A stretch of 64,000 nucleotides of DNA from Paradesertivirga mongoliensis (GCF_024436395.1 NZ_JAFMZO010000003.1:310001-374000), one strand, 5' to 3'; shown: positions 45,583 through 53,759, numbered from the stretch's first letter. The notes: a model not told the origin generated them from the sequence alone. Translations and numbers: made by a program.

Positions 45583-45957
45583 TTACCCGGGTTCTACCAT
45601 GGTAAATACTTTCAATTTATTTATAAAGTCTGTCAGATCAAACGGCTTCTCAATGTATCCATCTGCCAAACATTCTGCCGCCAATTGTGGCAGTTGAAAA
45701 ACCGCCGATATAAGCACTATCCTATAATGACTTGTGGCAGGATCACTTTTTAGTTTTTTACACAGTTCGCTGCCCGACACGCCTTTAATAACATTATCCA
45801 TCAATATCAGATCCGGATTTATGGTATCCAGCTGATTAATAACATCAGCGGATCTGGATTCATAAACCTCATATCCATTCTCTTTCAAAATGAAACTTGT
45901 AACGAAGAGGATATCGTCGTCATCCTCTATAACTAATACTTTTTTTGAACTGCTCAT
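45583..45957 (-). CDS. Single-domain response regulator
   Basis: This is a 124-residue receiver with no output domain. It has the acidic pocket E11-D12-D13 (VIEDDD), phospho-acceptor D54 (LILMDNVI), and conserved Ser84 and Lys104 (EKPFD). It is related in form to the regulator at 30390 but clearly different in sequence. It stands alone between the SusC/SusD operon and the YceI gene, with no adjacent kinase. Confidence 0.88.
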   Translation of the reverse strand: MSSSKKVLVIEDDDDILFVTSFILKENGYEVYESRSADVINQLDTINPDLILMDNVIKGVSGSELCKKLKSDPATSHYRIVLISAVFQLPQLAAECLADGYIEKPFDLTDFINKLKVFTMVEPG

Positions 45958-46174
45958 TACCGTGGCCTGGTTTTACCCGACTAAAGTAGAATGCGAACAT
46001 GAAGAGAAGATGAAGAAAAAATATTAAGTTAAGGTTGTTGCCCTGAACTTTAATACGCGGTTAATTTCTTATCCTACATCAAGAATAAATAGTTATTGCT
46101 TGCCGATTTTTGAATCAGAAAACAACCTTGCTTTATCGAGGTTATCTAACACAACATCAACAAAATAAAAGATC

Positions 46175-46705
46175 ATGTCAATCATTTGGAAAATCGATCC
46201 GATGCACAGCGAAGTGCAGTTTAAAGTAAAACATTTGATGATCACCACGGTGACCGGCTACTTTCAAACCTTCGACCTTGAGGTAGAAACAGAAAGTGAA
46301 GATTTTAATTCTGCATCGAGAATTGAATTTACCGCCGATGTCAATTCAATAAATACCAATAATGAGCAGCGCGATACGCATCTTAAATCTGCCGACTTTT
46401 TCAACGCAGAAGAGCACGCGCAGTTGAAATTTGTTGGAAAGAAATATTCGAGCAACGGCGACGAAGCTAAACTTGAGGGCGATCTGACTATCCGTGGAAC
46501 CACTAAACCTATAACCCTCTACGTAGATTTTGGAGGTATTGTAGTAGATCCGTACGGGCAGACAAAAGCTGGCTTCACCGTCTCGGGAAAAATCAGCCGA
46601 AAAGAATTTGGCCTGGTGTGGGGCGCTGTTACCGAGGCCGGAACGGTTGTAGTTGGCGACGATATCAAGATTCACGCTGAAATCCAACTGGTAAAACAGG
46701 CATAA
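46175..46705 (+). CDS. YceI-family protein
   Basis: This is a lipocalin-like beta-barrel of 176 residues that in studied members binds polyisoprenoid or quinone-like lipids. The family pattern is clear: WKIDPMHSEVQFKVKHLM at the start, then RDTHLKSADFFNAEEHAQLKF, LTIRGTTKPITLYVDFGG and FTVSGKISRKEFGL. No signal peptide is seen, so it is probably cytoplasmic, unlike E. coli YceI. It lies upstream of a Crp/Fnr regulator and a quinone-stress-like gene set. Confidence 0.9.
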   Translation: MSIIWKIDPMHSEVQFKVKHLMITTVTGYFQTFDLEVETESEDFNSASRIEFTADVNSINTNNEQRDTHLKSADFFNAEEHAQLKFVGKKYSSNGDEAKLEGDLTIRGTTKPITLYVDFGGIVVDPYGQTKAGFTVSGKISRKEFGLVWGAVTEAGTVVVGDDIKIHAEIQLVKQA

Positions 46706-46764
46706 CCAAAATTTGTCCTGGCGGGATAAACCGAAACGTTAAAACATCATCCCGCCATCGGGTA

Positions 46765-46806
46765 CTACCCCGATTAATGCCGCACAAAAGGCATTAATCG
46801 GGATAG
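46765..46806. repeat. Near-perfect palindrome between yceI-like and crp-like genes
   Basis: CCCGATTAATGCC (46769-46781) and GGCATTAATCGGG (46790-46802) are perfect complements around an 8-nt loop. With one mismatch the arms extend to 17 bp. No T-run follows, so it is not a classic terminator. It may be a REP-like element, a terminator of the YceI gene, or a regulator site. Confidence 0.7.
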
Positions 46807-46841
46807 TTGTGGCTGATATTTCAGAAAAGCATTCCAACATC

Positions 46842-46849
46842 TATATTTG
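46842..46849 (+). promoter_or_regulatory. Putative -7 element for the Crp/Fnr gene, next to the ATG
   Basis: TATATTTG matches TAnnTTTG and ends 4 nt before the ATG, implying a leaderless transcript. Confidence 0.5.
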
Positions 46850-46853
46850 ACAG

Positions 46854-47435
46854 ATGTTTCAGGAAGTAGACCAGCATATAAGCCGTTGTGCCCCGATTAA
46901 TCCCGCCGAACTGGAGATTTTCCACTCCAGGCTTAAACATAAAACCTTCAAAAAGAAGATCTTGCTTTTATCGCAAGGCGAAGTATGCAAGTTCGAGGCT
47001 TACATTATCAAAGGTTGTGTCAAAAAATATTACATAGACCAGAATGGAGACGAGGTGATCCTTCAGTTTGCTGTAGAAGATTGGTGGATTAGCGATATCG
47101 GCAGCTTTTCTGAACAAAAGCCGTCTAACTTGTTTATCGAAACACTTGAAGATACCGAGCTGCTTATCATCGATTTCGAGAGCAAACAACTGCTATTTCA
47201 GGAAATTCCTAAACTTGAACGCGTCTTTAGAATCATGATGCAAAGGGCTTATTCTGTTCTCGAAAACCGTTTCTATGCTACAGTTGCACATTCAGCAGAA
47301 GCACGCTACCTGGAGTTTTTAGAAAAGTATCCCAGCATCCCGCAAAGGGTTCCTCAACAGCAAATTGCATCATATCTGGGTATTACCCCCGAATCATTAA
47401 GTCGTATTAAATCCAATCTTTTTAAGAAGAAATAA
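46854..47435 (+). CDS. Crp/Fnr-family transcription regulator
   Basis: This is a 193-residue DNA-binding protein with an N-terminal cyclic-nucleotide-binding-like beta-roll (about 20-115, LLLSQGEVCKFEAYIIKGCVKKYY…QFAVEDWWISD) and a C-terminal winged helix (about 145-190, VPQQQIASYLGITPESLSRIK). No Fnr-type Cys cluster is present, so it is not an iron-sulfur oxygen sensor. Bacteroidota have many such regulators, often beside the genes they control. It directly precedes the VOC/esterase set and may regulate it. Confidence 0.9.
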   Translation: MFQEVDQHISRCAPINPAELEIFHSRLKHKTFKKKILLLSQGEVCKFEAYIIKGCVKKYYIDQNGDEVILQFAVEDWWISDIGSFSEQKPSNLFIETLEDTELLIIDFESKQLLFQEIPKLERVFRIMMQRAYSVLENRFYATVAHSAEARYLEFLEKYPSIPQRVPQQQIASYLGITPESLSRIKSNLFKKK

Positions 47436-47476
47436 GTTCTTATCATACATCAAGGCACCAGCATTTTAACCGCTGT

Positions 47477-47484
47477 AAATTTGT
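47477..47484 (+). promoter_or_regulatory. Putative -7 element for the VOC gene
   Basis: TAAATTTG matches TAnnTTTG and lies 18 nt before the ATG at 47503. It suggests that the VOC-esterase-GNAT-cupin set has its own promoter separate from the regulator gene. Confidence 0.5.
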
Positions 47485-47502
47485 ATCAACAAAACAAACA
47501 AG

Positions 47503-48435
47503 ATGGAAGATAGAATCTTAGGACTTCATCATATCACAGCGATAGCAGGTGAAGCAAAACGCAATTATAACTTTTATACCAAAGTTTTAGGGCTACGTTT
47601 GGTTAAAAAAACCGTAAACTTTGATGATCCGTATACCTATCACTTTTACTATGGTGATAAAGTTGGTACTCCCGGCTCCATACTTACCTTTTTTCCATGG
47701 GAAGGCATGCAAAGCGGACGACGAGGCACCAGGCAAGTTACCGAAATCGGTTATTCAGTTCCGGAAAATAGTCTGGATTTCTGGTTGCAGCGTTTCGAGA
47801 CCAACAATGTTATATATAATAAAGTATCTGAAAAGTTCGGAGAGCAATACCTCACTTTTCTTGACCCTGACGGTTTAAAATTGGAACTAACAGCAACGAA
47901 ACAGGATAATCGCTTACCCTGGGAAACAGATGAAACGTCAGCCGATCACGCCTTGAAAGGATTTCATAACGTTACTATCACCACCAATAAGTTGCAGCCG
48001 ACAGCAGACGTATTAACTAACATATTTGGTTATAAGTTGCTCGAAAGCCATGTAAACAGGTATCGTTTTGTAACCGATGCCGTGGAGAATGCCAATATTG
48101 TGGATGTTGTTGAAGCAGCGGGCGAAACGGTGGGTCATGTAGCGGCAGGTTCGGTACATCATGTAGCGTTCAGGGTTAAAGACGATAAGATCTTAATGGC
48201 CTTCAGAGACAAAGTAAGAGCTGCCGGCCTGCAAATCACCGAAAAGATAGACCGGAATTATTTCTACTCGTTGTATTTCCGTGAACCGGGAGGCGTTTTA
48301 TTCGAAATAGCGACAGATAATCCAGGCTTTGCTATCGACGAATCGATAGAAGAATTGGGTTCCGGGCTGAAACTGCCAGCACAATACGAGGCCCACAGAC
48401 AAGATATCAGCAAACGTTTAGCCGTATTAGATTAA
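47503..48435 (+). CDS. VOC-family ring-cleaving dioxygenase-like protein (MhqO-like)
   Basis: This is a two-module vicinal-oxygen-chelate protein of 310 residues. It begins with ILGLHHITAIAGEAKRNYNFYTKVLGLRLVKK-type text that marks the ring-cleaving-dioxygenase branch of the family. The second module has ALKGFHNVTITT, SVHHVAFRV and GVLFEIATD, which supply the metal ligands. In Bacillus, relatives (MhqO) belong to genes induced by quinones and catechols. It is followed 6 bp later by an esterase of the MhqD type. Actual ring cleavage is not shown by sequence. Confidence 0.86.
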   Translation: MEDRILGLHHITAIAGEAKRNYNFYTKVLGLRLVKKTVNFDDPYTYHFYYGDKVGTPGSILTFFPWEGMQSGRRGTRQVTEIGYSVPENSLDFWLQRFETNNVIYNKVSEKFGEQYLTFLDPDGLKLELTATKQDNRLPWETDETSADHALKGFHNVTITTNKLQPTADVLTNIFGYKLLESHVNRYRFVTDAVENANIVDVVEAAGETVGHVAAGSVHHVAFRVKDDKILMAFRDKVRAAGLQITEKIDRNYFYSLYFREPGGVLFEIATDNPGFAIDESIEELGSGLKLPAQYEAHRQDISKRLAVLD

Positions 48436-48441
48436 ACCATC

Positions 48442-49065
48442 ATGTATAGCCACAGCAAAAAAATCATATCAAGTGGTATTCCGTTGAATGAAGCGAAAAA
48501 AGCAATTATCATGCTGCATGGCCGGGGAGCCAGCGCCGACAGCATTATCAGCCTGGCAGGACAACTAAACGTTGATGATTTTGCAATTTTGGCGCCCCAG
48601 GCTACAAACAACAGCTGGTATCCGTATAGTTTTTTAGCTCCTGTGGAGCAAAACCAGCCGGCCCTTGATTCGGCTTTGCAGCTGATTGATGACTTGGTTC
48701 ATGAAGTACAGGAAACTGGAATTCCATTGCACAAAATATATTTTCTTGGATTTTCACAGGGCGCATGCCTTGCGCTTGAATATACTGCCCGGCATGCAGC
48801 CCCGTACGGTGGCGTGATTGCCTTTACAGGCGGTCTGATCGGCGATCAGATCCGGCCTGAAAACTATACAGGCGACTTCGTTCACACTCCTGTTTTTATA
48901 AGTACCGGTGATCCCGATCCTCACGTTCCGGTATCGCGGGTTGAAAAAAGTGTAGAAATTCTGGAGAAACTGAATGCTGAAGTTAGTTTGAGGGTTTATA
49001 GCGGCCGGCCGCATACCATTCAGTTCCAGGAACTTGATCTGGCAAATAAGTTAATTCTGGTATAA
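48442..49065 (+). CDS. Carboxylesterase/phospholipase-type alpha/beta hydrolase (MhqD-like)
   Basis: The 207-residue hydrolase has the complete triad context: oxyanion region MLHGRGASADS, nucleophile Ser in GFSQGACLAL, Asp in TGDPDPHVP and His in GRPHTI. It has no signal peptide. It lies between the VOC protein and a small acetyltransferase with very short gaps, so it is probably co-transcribed. The pairing with a VOC protein mirrors the quinone-stress mhqO-mhqD pair. Confidence 0.88.
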   Translation: MYSHSKKIISSGIPLNEAKKAIIMLHGRGASADSIISLAGQLNVDDFAILAPQATNNSWYPYSFLAPVEQNQPALDSALQLIDDLVHEVQETGIPLHKIYFLGFSQGACLALEYTARHAAPYGGVIAFTGGLIGDQIRPENYTGDFVHTPVFISTGDPDPHVPVSRVEKSVEILEKLNAEVSLRVYSGRPHTIQFQELDLANKLILV

Positions 49066-49074
49066 AACGAAAAA

Positions 49075-49371
49075 ATGAAATACGAAGAAATTGCATTAAC
49101 AGACAACAATGAACAACACAGCTTTGAATTGTGGGTAGAAGGCAAGCGTTCTTTCATAGACTATAAAAGAAAAGGCGATACACTTTACCTTTTACATACG
49201 GAGGTTCCGAAAGAACTTGAAGGAAAAGGAATTGCCGCCGCTCTTGTAGAGAAGACCCTTAGGCACCTCGAAGAACACCAACTGAAACTTGTTCCGCTTT
49301 GCGCATATGTACAGAGCTATCTAAAACGGCATTCGGAATGGAACCGTCTGGTTGAAAAAAAAGAAGATTAG
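49075..49371 (+). CDS. Small GNAT-family acetyltransferase (YjdJ/NATD1-like)
   Basis: This is a 98-residue minimal GNAT domain with ERKGDTLYLLHTEVP-type core (IDYKRKGDTLYLLHTEVPKE), the acetyl-CoA loop ELEGKGIAAALVEK, and the late LVPLCAYVQSYLKRH. This compact form is typical of YjdJ/NATD1-like proteins. It starts 10 bp after the esterase gene. The acetyl acceptor is unknown. Confidence 0.88.
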   Translation: MKYEEIALTDNNEQHSFELWVEGKRSFIDYKRKGDTLYLLHTEVPKELEGKGIAAALVEKTLRHLEEHQLKLVPLCAYVQSYLKRHSEWNRLVEKKED

Positions 49372-49372
49372 A

Positions 49373-49732
49373 ATGGAAGAATTTAACATCACCCAGGTGT
49401 ATTCGGACGAGAATGGCGACTCAAGATTTAAAGACATCAAAATTCCTTTAAATGAGGCAGGTACAATCGGTTACCTTTCTGAAAAATATGAGGTAGAAAG
49501 CCTGGTTTTCAGGAAGGTTTTGCCAACATACGACTACGACTTCCACACTGCTCCTGCAAGGCAATTTATCATTATGCTTGATGGCGAGATTGAAATAGAA
49601 ACTTCCCTGGGCGATAAACGAATTTTTAAAGGCGGTGATATTCTACAGATGGACGACATAGCAGGTAAAGGGCATAAAACAAGAAACCTGGAGAAAATCG
49701 AGAGGAAGTCGGTGTTTATAACTTTAAAGTAG
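49373..49732 (+). CDS. Cupin-domain protein
   Basis: The protein has 119 residues from the ATG at 49373, one base after the GNAT stop codon; the in-frame TTG upstream is inside that gene. It has a single cupin beta-barrel (about 45-118) with FHTAPARQFIIMLDGEIEIETSLGDKRIFKGGDILQMDD. The first His is kept (YDFHTAP) and a late His is present (GKGHKTRN), so metal binding is possible. It is the last gene of the VOC-esterase-GNAT run. Function unknown. Confidence 0.8.
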   Translation: MEEFNITQVYSDENGDSRFKDIKIPLNEAGTIGYLSEKYEVESLVFRKVLPTYDYDFHTAPARQFIIMLDGEIEIETSLGDKRIFKGGDILQMDDIAGKGHKTRNLEKIERKSVFITLK

Positions 49733-49775
49733 CCTTATTGCCACAATTGGATAACATCCGAATTCGTGAGTATGC

Positions 49776-50396
49776 TTACTTAGCTCTAAACCGGGGTAGC
49801 GATGGAAGTCCCCATCGCCTTTTGAACGCAATAATACGCAGGCCACAGATAAAAATAATTGAAATGAGCTCTGCAAAGGTTTCCCCTATTATTCCTTCAA
49901 ACATCAGGTACAATAAGCCGCCGGCGATGCATGCAGTAGCATATATTTCCCTTCTGAATAATACAGGGATTTCATTTAATAACATGTCGCGGATAACACC
50001 TCCGAAACACCCGGATATCGTCCCCAGCATCAAGCACATGCCGGGATGGAGTCCGGCTTCCAGTCCTGTTTGAATACCAATGATGGTAAAAAGCCCTAAC
50101 CCGAGAGCATCCAGAACGAAAAGAGCCGTTTTTAAACCCTTCACAAATCGATGAAAATACATCGTGGTGATACTGGTAAACAAGATAAGCAGTGGTATAT
50201 TTATATTCCGTAACCAGGATACAGGGGTATGGCCAAGCAAAATATCACGGATAGTTCCTCCTCCTATTGCAGTAACAAAGCCGATCACCAGAACTCCAAA
50301 AACATCGAGCCGCTTCTGCATTGCGGAAAATATCCCGGAACTGGTGAAGGCAATTATCCCGGCGATCTCAATTGTTTCTGTTACGTATACTACCAT
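49776..50396 (-). CDS. UPF0126/TRIC-family membrane channel
   Basis: This is a 206-residue integral membrane protein with about seven hydrophobic segments arranged as two related halves. Each half carries the glycine-rich motif of the family (IGFVTAIGGGTIRDILLG and LGTISGCFGGVIRDMLLN). Bacterial members of this family are trimeric cation channels, with potassium conduction shown for some. It is convergent with the cupin gene and separated by only 43 bp. It also lies 1 kb from the KtrAB-type potassium uptake genes, which may be coincidence. Confidence 0.9.
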   Translation of the reverse strand: MVVYVTETIEIAGIIAFTSSGIFSAMQKRLDVFGVLVIGFVTAIGGGTIRDILLGHTPVSWLRNINIPLLILFTSITTMYFHRFVKGLKTALFVLDALGLGLFTIIGIQTGLEAGLHPGMCLMLGTISGCFGGVIRDMLLNEIPVLFRREIYATACIAGGLLYLMFEGIIGETFAELISIIFICGLRIIAFKRRWGLPSLPRFRAK

Positions 50397-50599
50397 TAGC
50401 GGAGATTAGAGTTGAGTCGGATCCAGGTTAGCAAACCGAATCAAACTGCCCAAAGTTCTCGTTTGGAGATCAATTTAGGAAAAAGTTGTCTGTATCGCAA
50501 TGAAAGCGCCGATACATCACAAAGTCGCTATAATTTTTAGAATACCCGCCTGTTGTTGAACTGAAAGCAAAGAGGAAAGTATCCTGTATACAAGAGCTG

Positions 50600-50836
50600 T
50601 CAGAGAATATTTGACTCATAATTCAGCTTTTCAAGCTCTTCAGAAATAAGTCTCATCATAAAATCCGGTAAAGGACTCCCGTCGACAAGCTGCCAGCCCC
50701 GATTGGCGGCAACATCAGGGTTTTTCTGAAACCGGTATTGTTTACCCTTAAACACCATCAGATAGATCCCTCTCCCTTCCCGGTTGATATCACGCTGATA
50801 GATAGTTCCGTTGTGTTTTAAAGTAATAATTGGCAT
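50600..50836 (-). CDS. Small protein of unknown function
   Basis: The 78-residue protein has a beta-rich first part (TLKHNGTIYQRDINREG, IYLMVFKGKQYRFQKN) and a helical end (DFMMRLISEELEKL). No family is recognised. A TAGTTTTG -7-like element on the minus strand ends 4 nt before the ATG, which supports both the start and expression. Confidence 0.62.
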   Translation of the reverse strand: MPIITLKHNGTIYQRDINREGRGIYLMVFKGKQYRFQKNPDVAANRGWQLVDGSPLPDFMMRLISEELEKLNYESNIL

Positions 50837-50840
50837 AACA

Positions 50841-50848
50841 CAAAACTA
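50841..50848 (-). promoter_or_regulatory. Putative -7 element next to the ATG of the 78-residue protein
   Basis: The minus strand reads TAGTTTTG, a match to TAnnTTTG, 4 nt before the start codon. Confidence 0.45.
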
Positions 50849-50902
50849 ATAAAACTAAATATATTAGCAATTCAATTTATATATCTGCCAAAAATTAGTT
50901 TC

Positions 50903-50936
50903 AAAAAAAAGCTCCATAATACCTCTATTATGGAGC
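50903..50936 (-). terminator. Strong terminator downstream of ktrA
   Basis: On the minus strand GCTCCATAATA pairs perfectly with TATTATGGAGC around a 4-nt loop, followed by T8. It lies about 190 nt past the ktrA stop codon, leaving an unusually long 3' untranslated region. Confidence 0.85.
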
Positions 50937-51128
50937 ACCTAAACCTTATCACAAGTTTTCACAATCTAATTGTGAATATATATAACAACATCTTCAATAT
51001 TTTGTTGCGCCGTATCGAAAGAAATTTTTTTTTGGTACAAAATTGGAAGAATTTGCATGCATTTGAAGTCGCCTTAATCGGTTCCCCTACCATTGAAAAA
51101 ACGCGGCGGGGGGGTGTAAATTAAGTCG

Positions 51129-51803
51129 CTATGCCTTAAGCAGCGTCCTGATATTTAACAGCTCACCAAATAAAACTAAAATATCATTCTCCTGCATTAC
51201 GGTGTGGGCCGTAGCAATCCCCGTCGCCTCTTTCGTCATATTAACTTCTCCCTGTGCAGGGTGATGTCTAATCAGAGTTAATACCAGAACCTTGTATAAA
51301 TTTATAAAGTCGGCCTCTCCTACAGTCATGCCTACATATTTTTTCGGAACCAAGCCTTCAACAATACTATATTTCTCAGAAATTTTAAACGAATCGACAA
51401 CCTCTTTCAAATCCAGCCTCATAGCCAGGCGCTCTGCCGATTCCTCCTCGGGAAGCACGAACTCCTGAATCGACATGGCGGTCAACACCGTTTTTTGCAG
51501 ATCAGAGACTATCCGACCGATGATTCTCTTTACATTTAATTGCTTTAATAAAGCGGTAGTTAGTAAGGATGCAGCCTCATCTTCGCCTATAGCTACAATA
51601 ACGGCATTAGCGTCTTTTAAAGGCAAGGAAGAAACAGCCTCTTTATCCGTAGAATTAAGGCAAACCGTATGAGTAATCTCATTTTTTAGTTGTTCGATTC
51701 GCGACATTTTATTGTCTACGCCAATCACCTCGTGCCCCATTTCGGTAAGGCGGATGGCTAATGCCGATCCAAAATGTCCCAGACCAAATACTATAAATTT
51801 CAT
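51129..51803 (-). CDS. ktrA: KtrA/TrkA-type potassium-uptake regulatory subunit
   Basis: This is a cytoplasmic RCK protein of 224 residues that gates the membrane partner encoded just upstream. It has the Rossmann start FIVFGLGHFGSALAIRL with nucleotide-binding Gly residues and VIGVDNK, an RCK_N domain to about 135, and an RCK_C domain (about 140-220). The single RCK_N/RCK_C unit fits KtrA, not the double TrkA of E. coli. The gene follows ktrB by 33 bp. Confidence 0.9.
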   Translation of the reverse strand: MKFIVFGLGHFGSALAIRLTEMGHEVIGVDNKMSRIEQLKNEITHTVCLNSTDKEAVSSLPLKDANAVIVAIGEDEAASLLTTALLKQLNVKRIIGRIVSDLQKTVLTAMSIQEFVLPEEESAERLAMRLDLKEVVDSFKISEKYSIVEGLVPKKYVGMTVGEADFINLYKVLVLTLIRHHPAQGEVNMTKEATGIATAHTVMQENDILVLFGELLNIRTLLKA

Positions 51804-51836
51804 ATTCTTTCCTGTTTTAACTTTCGTTTAGAGGTA

Positions 51837-53228
51837 TTAAAAAATTACATGCTCGCTGGGATACTGATAATAGCGCGTATGGATGCTTTTTATTAATGCA
51901 ACCAGCAAGGTTATTGTACCTACCCTACCTAAAAACATAGTACAAGCGATGAGCAATTTACCCGATGTACTTAAGCCAGGCGTAATGCCCAAACTTAGCC
52001 CGACTGTACTATATGCTGAAAAGCTTTCAAAGGCAAGAGCAGTTAGCCCTTTTTCCCCATCGGTTATAGATAAAAAAAAGATCGATACGCCAAGCCATAG
52101 GAAAGACAAGCAAATTATCGCAAACGATTTTTTGATAGACTCGCTTGAAATCTGTCTTTTAAAAACATGAATCCGGTCATGGTTTTTTGCAACATTGATG
52201 ATGTTGAGTACTGCCACGGCAAACGTTGTCGTTCTTATCCCTCCTCCGGTTGAACCGGGAGAAGCACCTATCCACATCAACAACATTGTAATCAGGATGG
52301 TTGGAAATGCCAGAGTACTCATATCTACAGTATTGAAGCCCGCTGTCCTGGGGGTAGCACTAAGAAAAAAAGCGGTCACCAATTTCCCTGTTATTGTAGA
52401 ATGGGATGCCAGAGTATTATTATACTCCAGGATAAAAAACATCACGAAGCCAAATACCAGCAATATTATCGTTGTATAAGCAATAAGCTTCGAATTGAAA
52501 GTCATTACCCAGGCTTTATACTTTATTGGCTTGTTAAGCCACACCCGATGGAAGAGAAGCTGCGCCCATCTCTTTATAAACAATTGGATATTGAGGATGA
52601 TGGTAAACCCTAGTCCGCCGAGGATGAGCAAACTGGCTATTACAAATTGAAACGGGTAATTATACCTCAAACTTTCGTCGTACAAGCCCAATGAAAGGGT
52701 TGAAAACCCAGCATTACAAAAAGCGGAGATCGAATGGAACATTGAAAAAAACAAATGCTCCCCAAGACTATTAAATTGACCTGGATCGGATGAAAAAAGT
52801 ATAAATAAAGTGCCCAACAGTTCGAAAAAAAAAGTAATCAGAACTATTTTCACTAAAGACCCGATTACAGAGCCGATATTTTTATCGCTTAACAGCTCAG
52901 AAAACATCAGTTGATTTTTATACGATGCCTGCCCGGATAAGAGAAATCCAAAAAAACTGGTAAAGGTCATAATACCTAATCCACCAAGCTGAATCAGAAG
53001 TAAAATCACACACTGGCCAAATCTGCTCAACTCAATACTTATATCAATCACCGCGAGGCCCGTCACACATACGGCGCTCGCCGACATAAATATAGCGTCT
53101 GTAAGAGTAATGTTAGTGCTTTTTGCTGATGCAGGAAGCATAAGAAATGCCGTCCCCATTGCAATCAGAAACAGAAAGCTGATTACAAACAGTAAAGTAG
53201 GATTAATATTTTTTTTTGCAAAAGCCAT
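51837..53228 (-). CDS. ktrB: KtrB/TrkH-type potassium-uptake membrane subunit
   Basis: This is a 463-residue channel-like transporter with four membrane-pore-membrane repeats. The selectivity segments show up as DAIFMSASAVCVTGLAVIDI, FSMFHSISAFCNAGFSTLSL, MLLMWIGASPGSTGGGIRT and FESFSAYSTVGLSLGITPGL. A probable ion-selectivity Gly is found in each repeat. With the KtrA protein it forms a K+ (or K+/Na+) uptake system. Length fits KtrB. Upstream is a long non-coding stretch, 606 bp, to the GH28 gene. Confidence 0.93.
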   Translation of the reverse strand: MAFAKKNINPTLLFVISFLFLIAMGTAFLMLPASAKSTNITLTDAIFMSASAVCVTGLAVIDISIELSRFGQCVILLLIQLGGLGIMTFTSFFGFLLSGQASYKNQLMFSELLSDKNIGSVIGSLVKIVLITFFFELLGTLFILFSSDPGQFNSLGEHLFFSMFHSISAFCNAGFSTLSLGLYDESLRYNYPFQFVIASLLILGGLGFTIILNIQLFIKRWAQLLFHRVWLNKPIKYKAWVMTFNSKLIAYTTIILLVFGFVMFFILEYNNTLASHSTITGKLVTAFFLSATPRTAGFNTVDMSTLAFPTILITMLLMWIGASPGSTGGGIRTTTFAVAVLNIINVAKNHDRIHVFKRQISSESIKKSFAIICLSFLWLGVSIFFLSITDGEKGLTALAFESFSAYSTVGLSLGITPGLSTSGKLLIACTMFLGRVGTITLLVALIKSIHTRYYQYPSEHVIF

Positions 53229-53494
53229 AGATCACCCCTGAATATAAATTGCATCGGAGGAGCACAAACATAATAAAGTATTTCTCAGTTCAAAGGTTGT
53301 ATGGATTCTGATCTTTCAAAGCGCAAAATCTCCCGCACCCGGCTATCGATTTCAACCCATAAGAAGCTTAAGACATTTCGAAACGGCAGCGTGCAATAAT
53401 CGACTTTCATTACATTAATAACAAAAGGCTCCCGTTCGTAACTATGTACGCTTTTCAAAGTTTATAATGACCAATGTATTTAACATCTCTAAAC

Positions 53495-53526
53495 GCATTG
53501 AATGTAACAGGCATTACATTAAATGC
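53495..53526. repeat. Long inverted repeat in the ktrB-GH28 intergenic region
   Basis: GCATT-g-AATGTAA (53495-53507) pairs with TTACATT-a-AATGC (53514-53526) around a 6-nt centre: 13-bp arms with one mismatch. It could be a regulator site or hairpin. Confidence 0.65.
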
Positions 53527-53759
53527 AATGGCGAAAGCATTCGATACAAGCCCGTTTGCATTCTAAATAAATAAAATTTCCATGCAATCCTGTTTGTGTT
53601 ATTCACTGGTATCGTCTCCATGGATATTGTTTCCGTGCCCGGATCTCCTAAATCCAAAGAAATTTAAAACGCTTCAGAGCTCGATGTCCGCAACGGTATT
53701 ATTACACATCCCCCTCAGGGTAATTGATTAAAGACGATGCAGGGTGACCGGCGATTTTG

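Noticed and set aside
49738-50073. A plus-strand open frame of 111 codons
   Set aside because: It lies wholly opposite the well-supported UPF0126/TRIC membrane gene and is a shadow of its hydrophobic codons.
50930-51124. A 64-codon plus-strand frame downstream of the terminator-like hairpin
   Set aside because: AT-rich, no ribosome-binding site or family features, and it starts inside the hairpin. The region is better explained as the ktrA 3' region.
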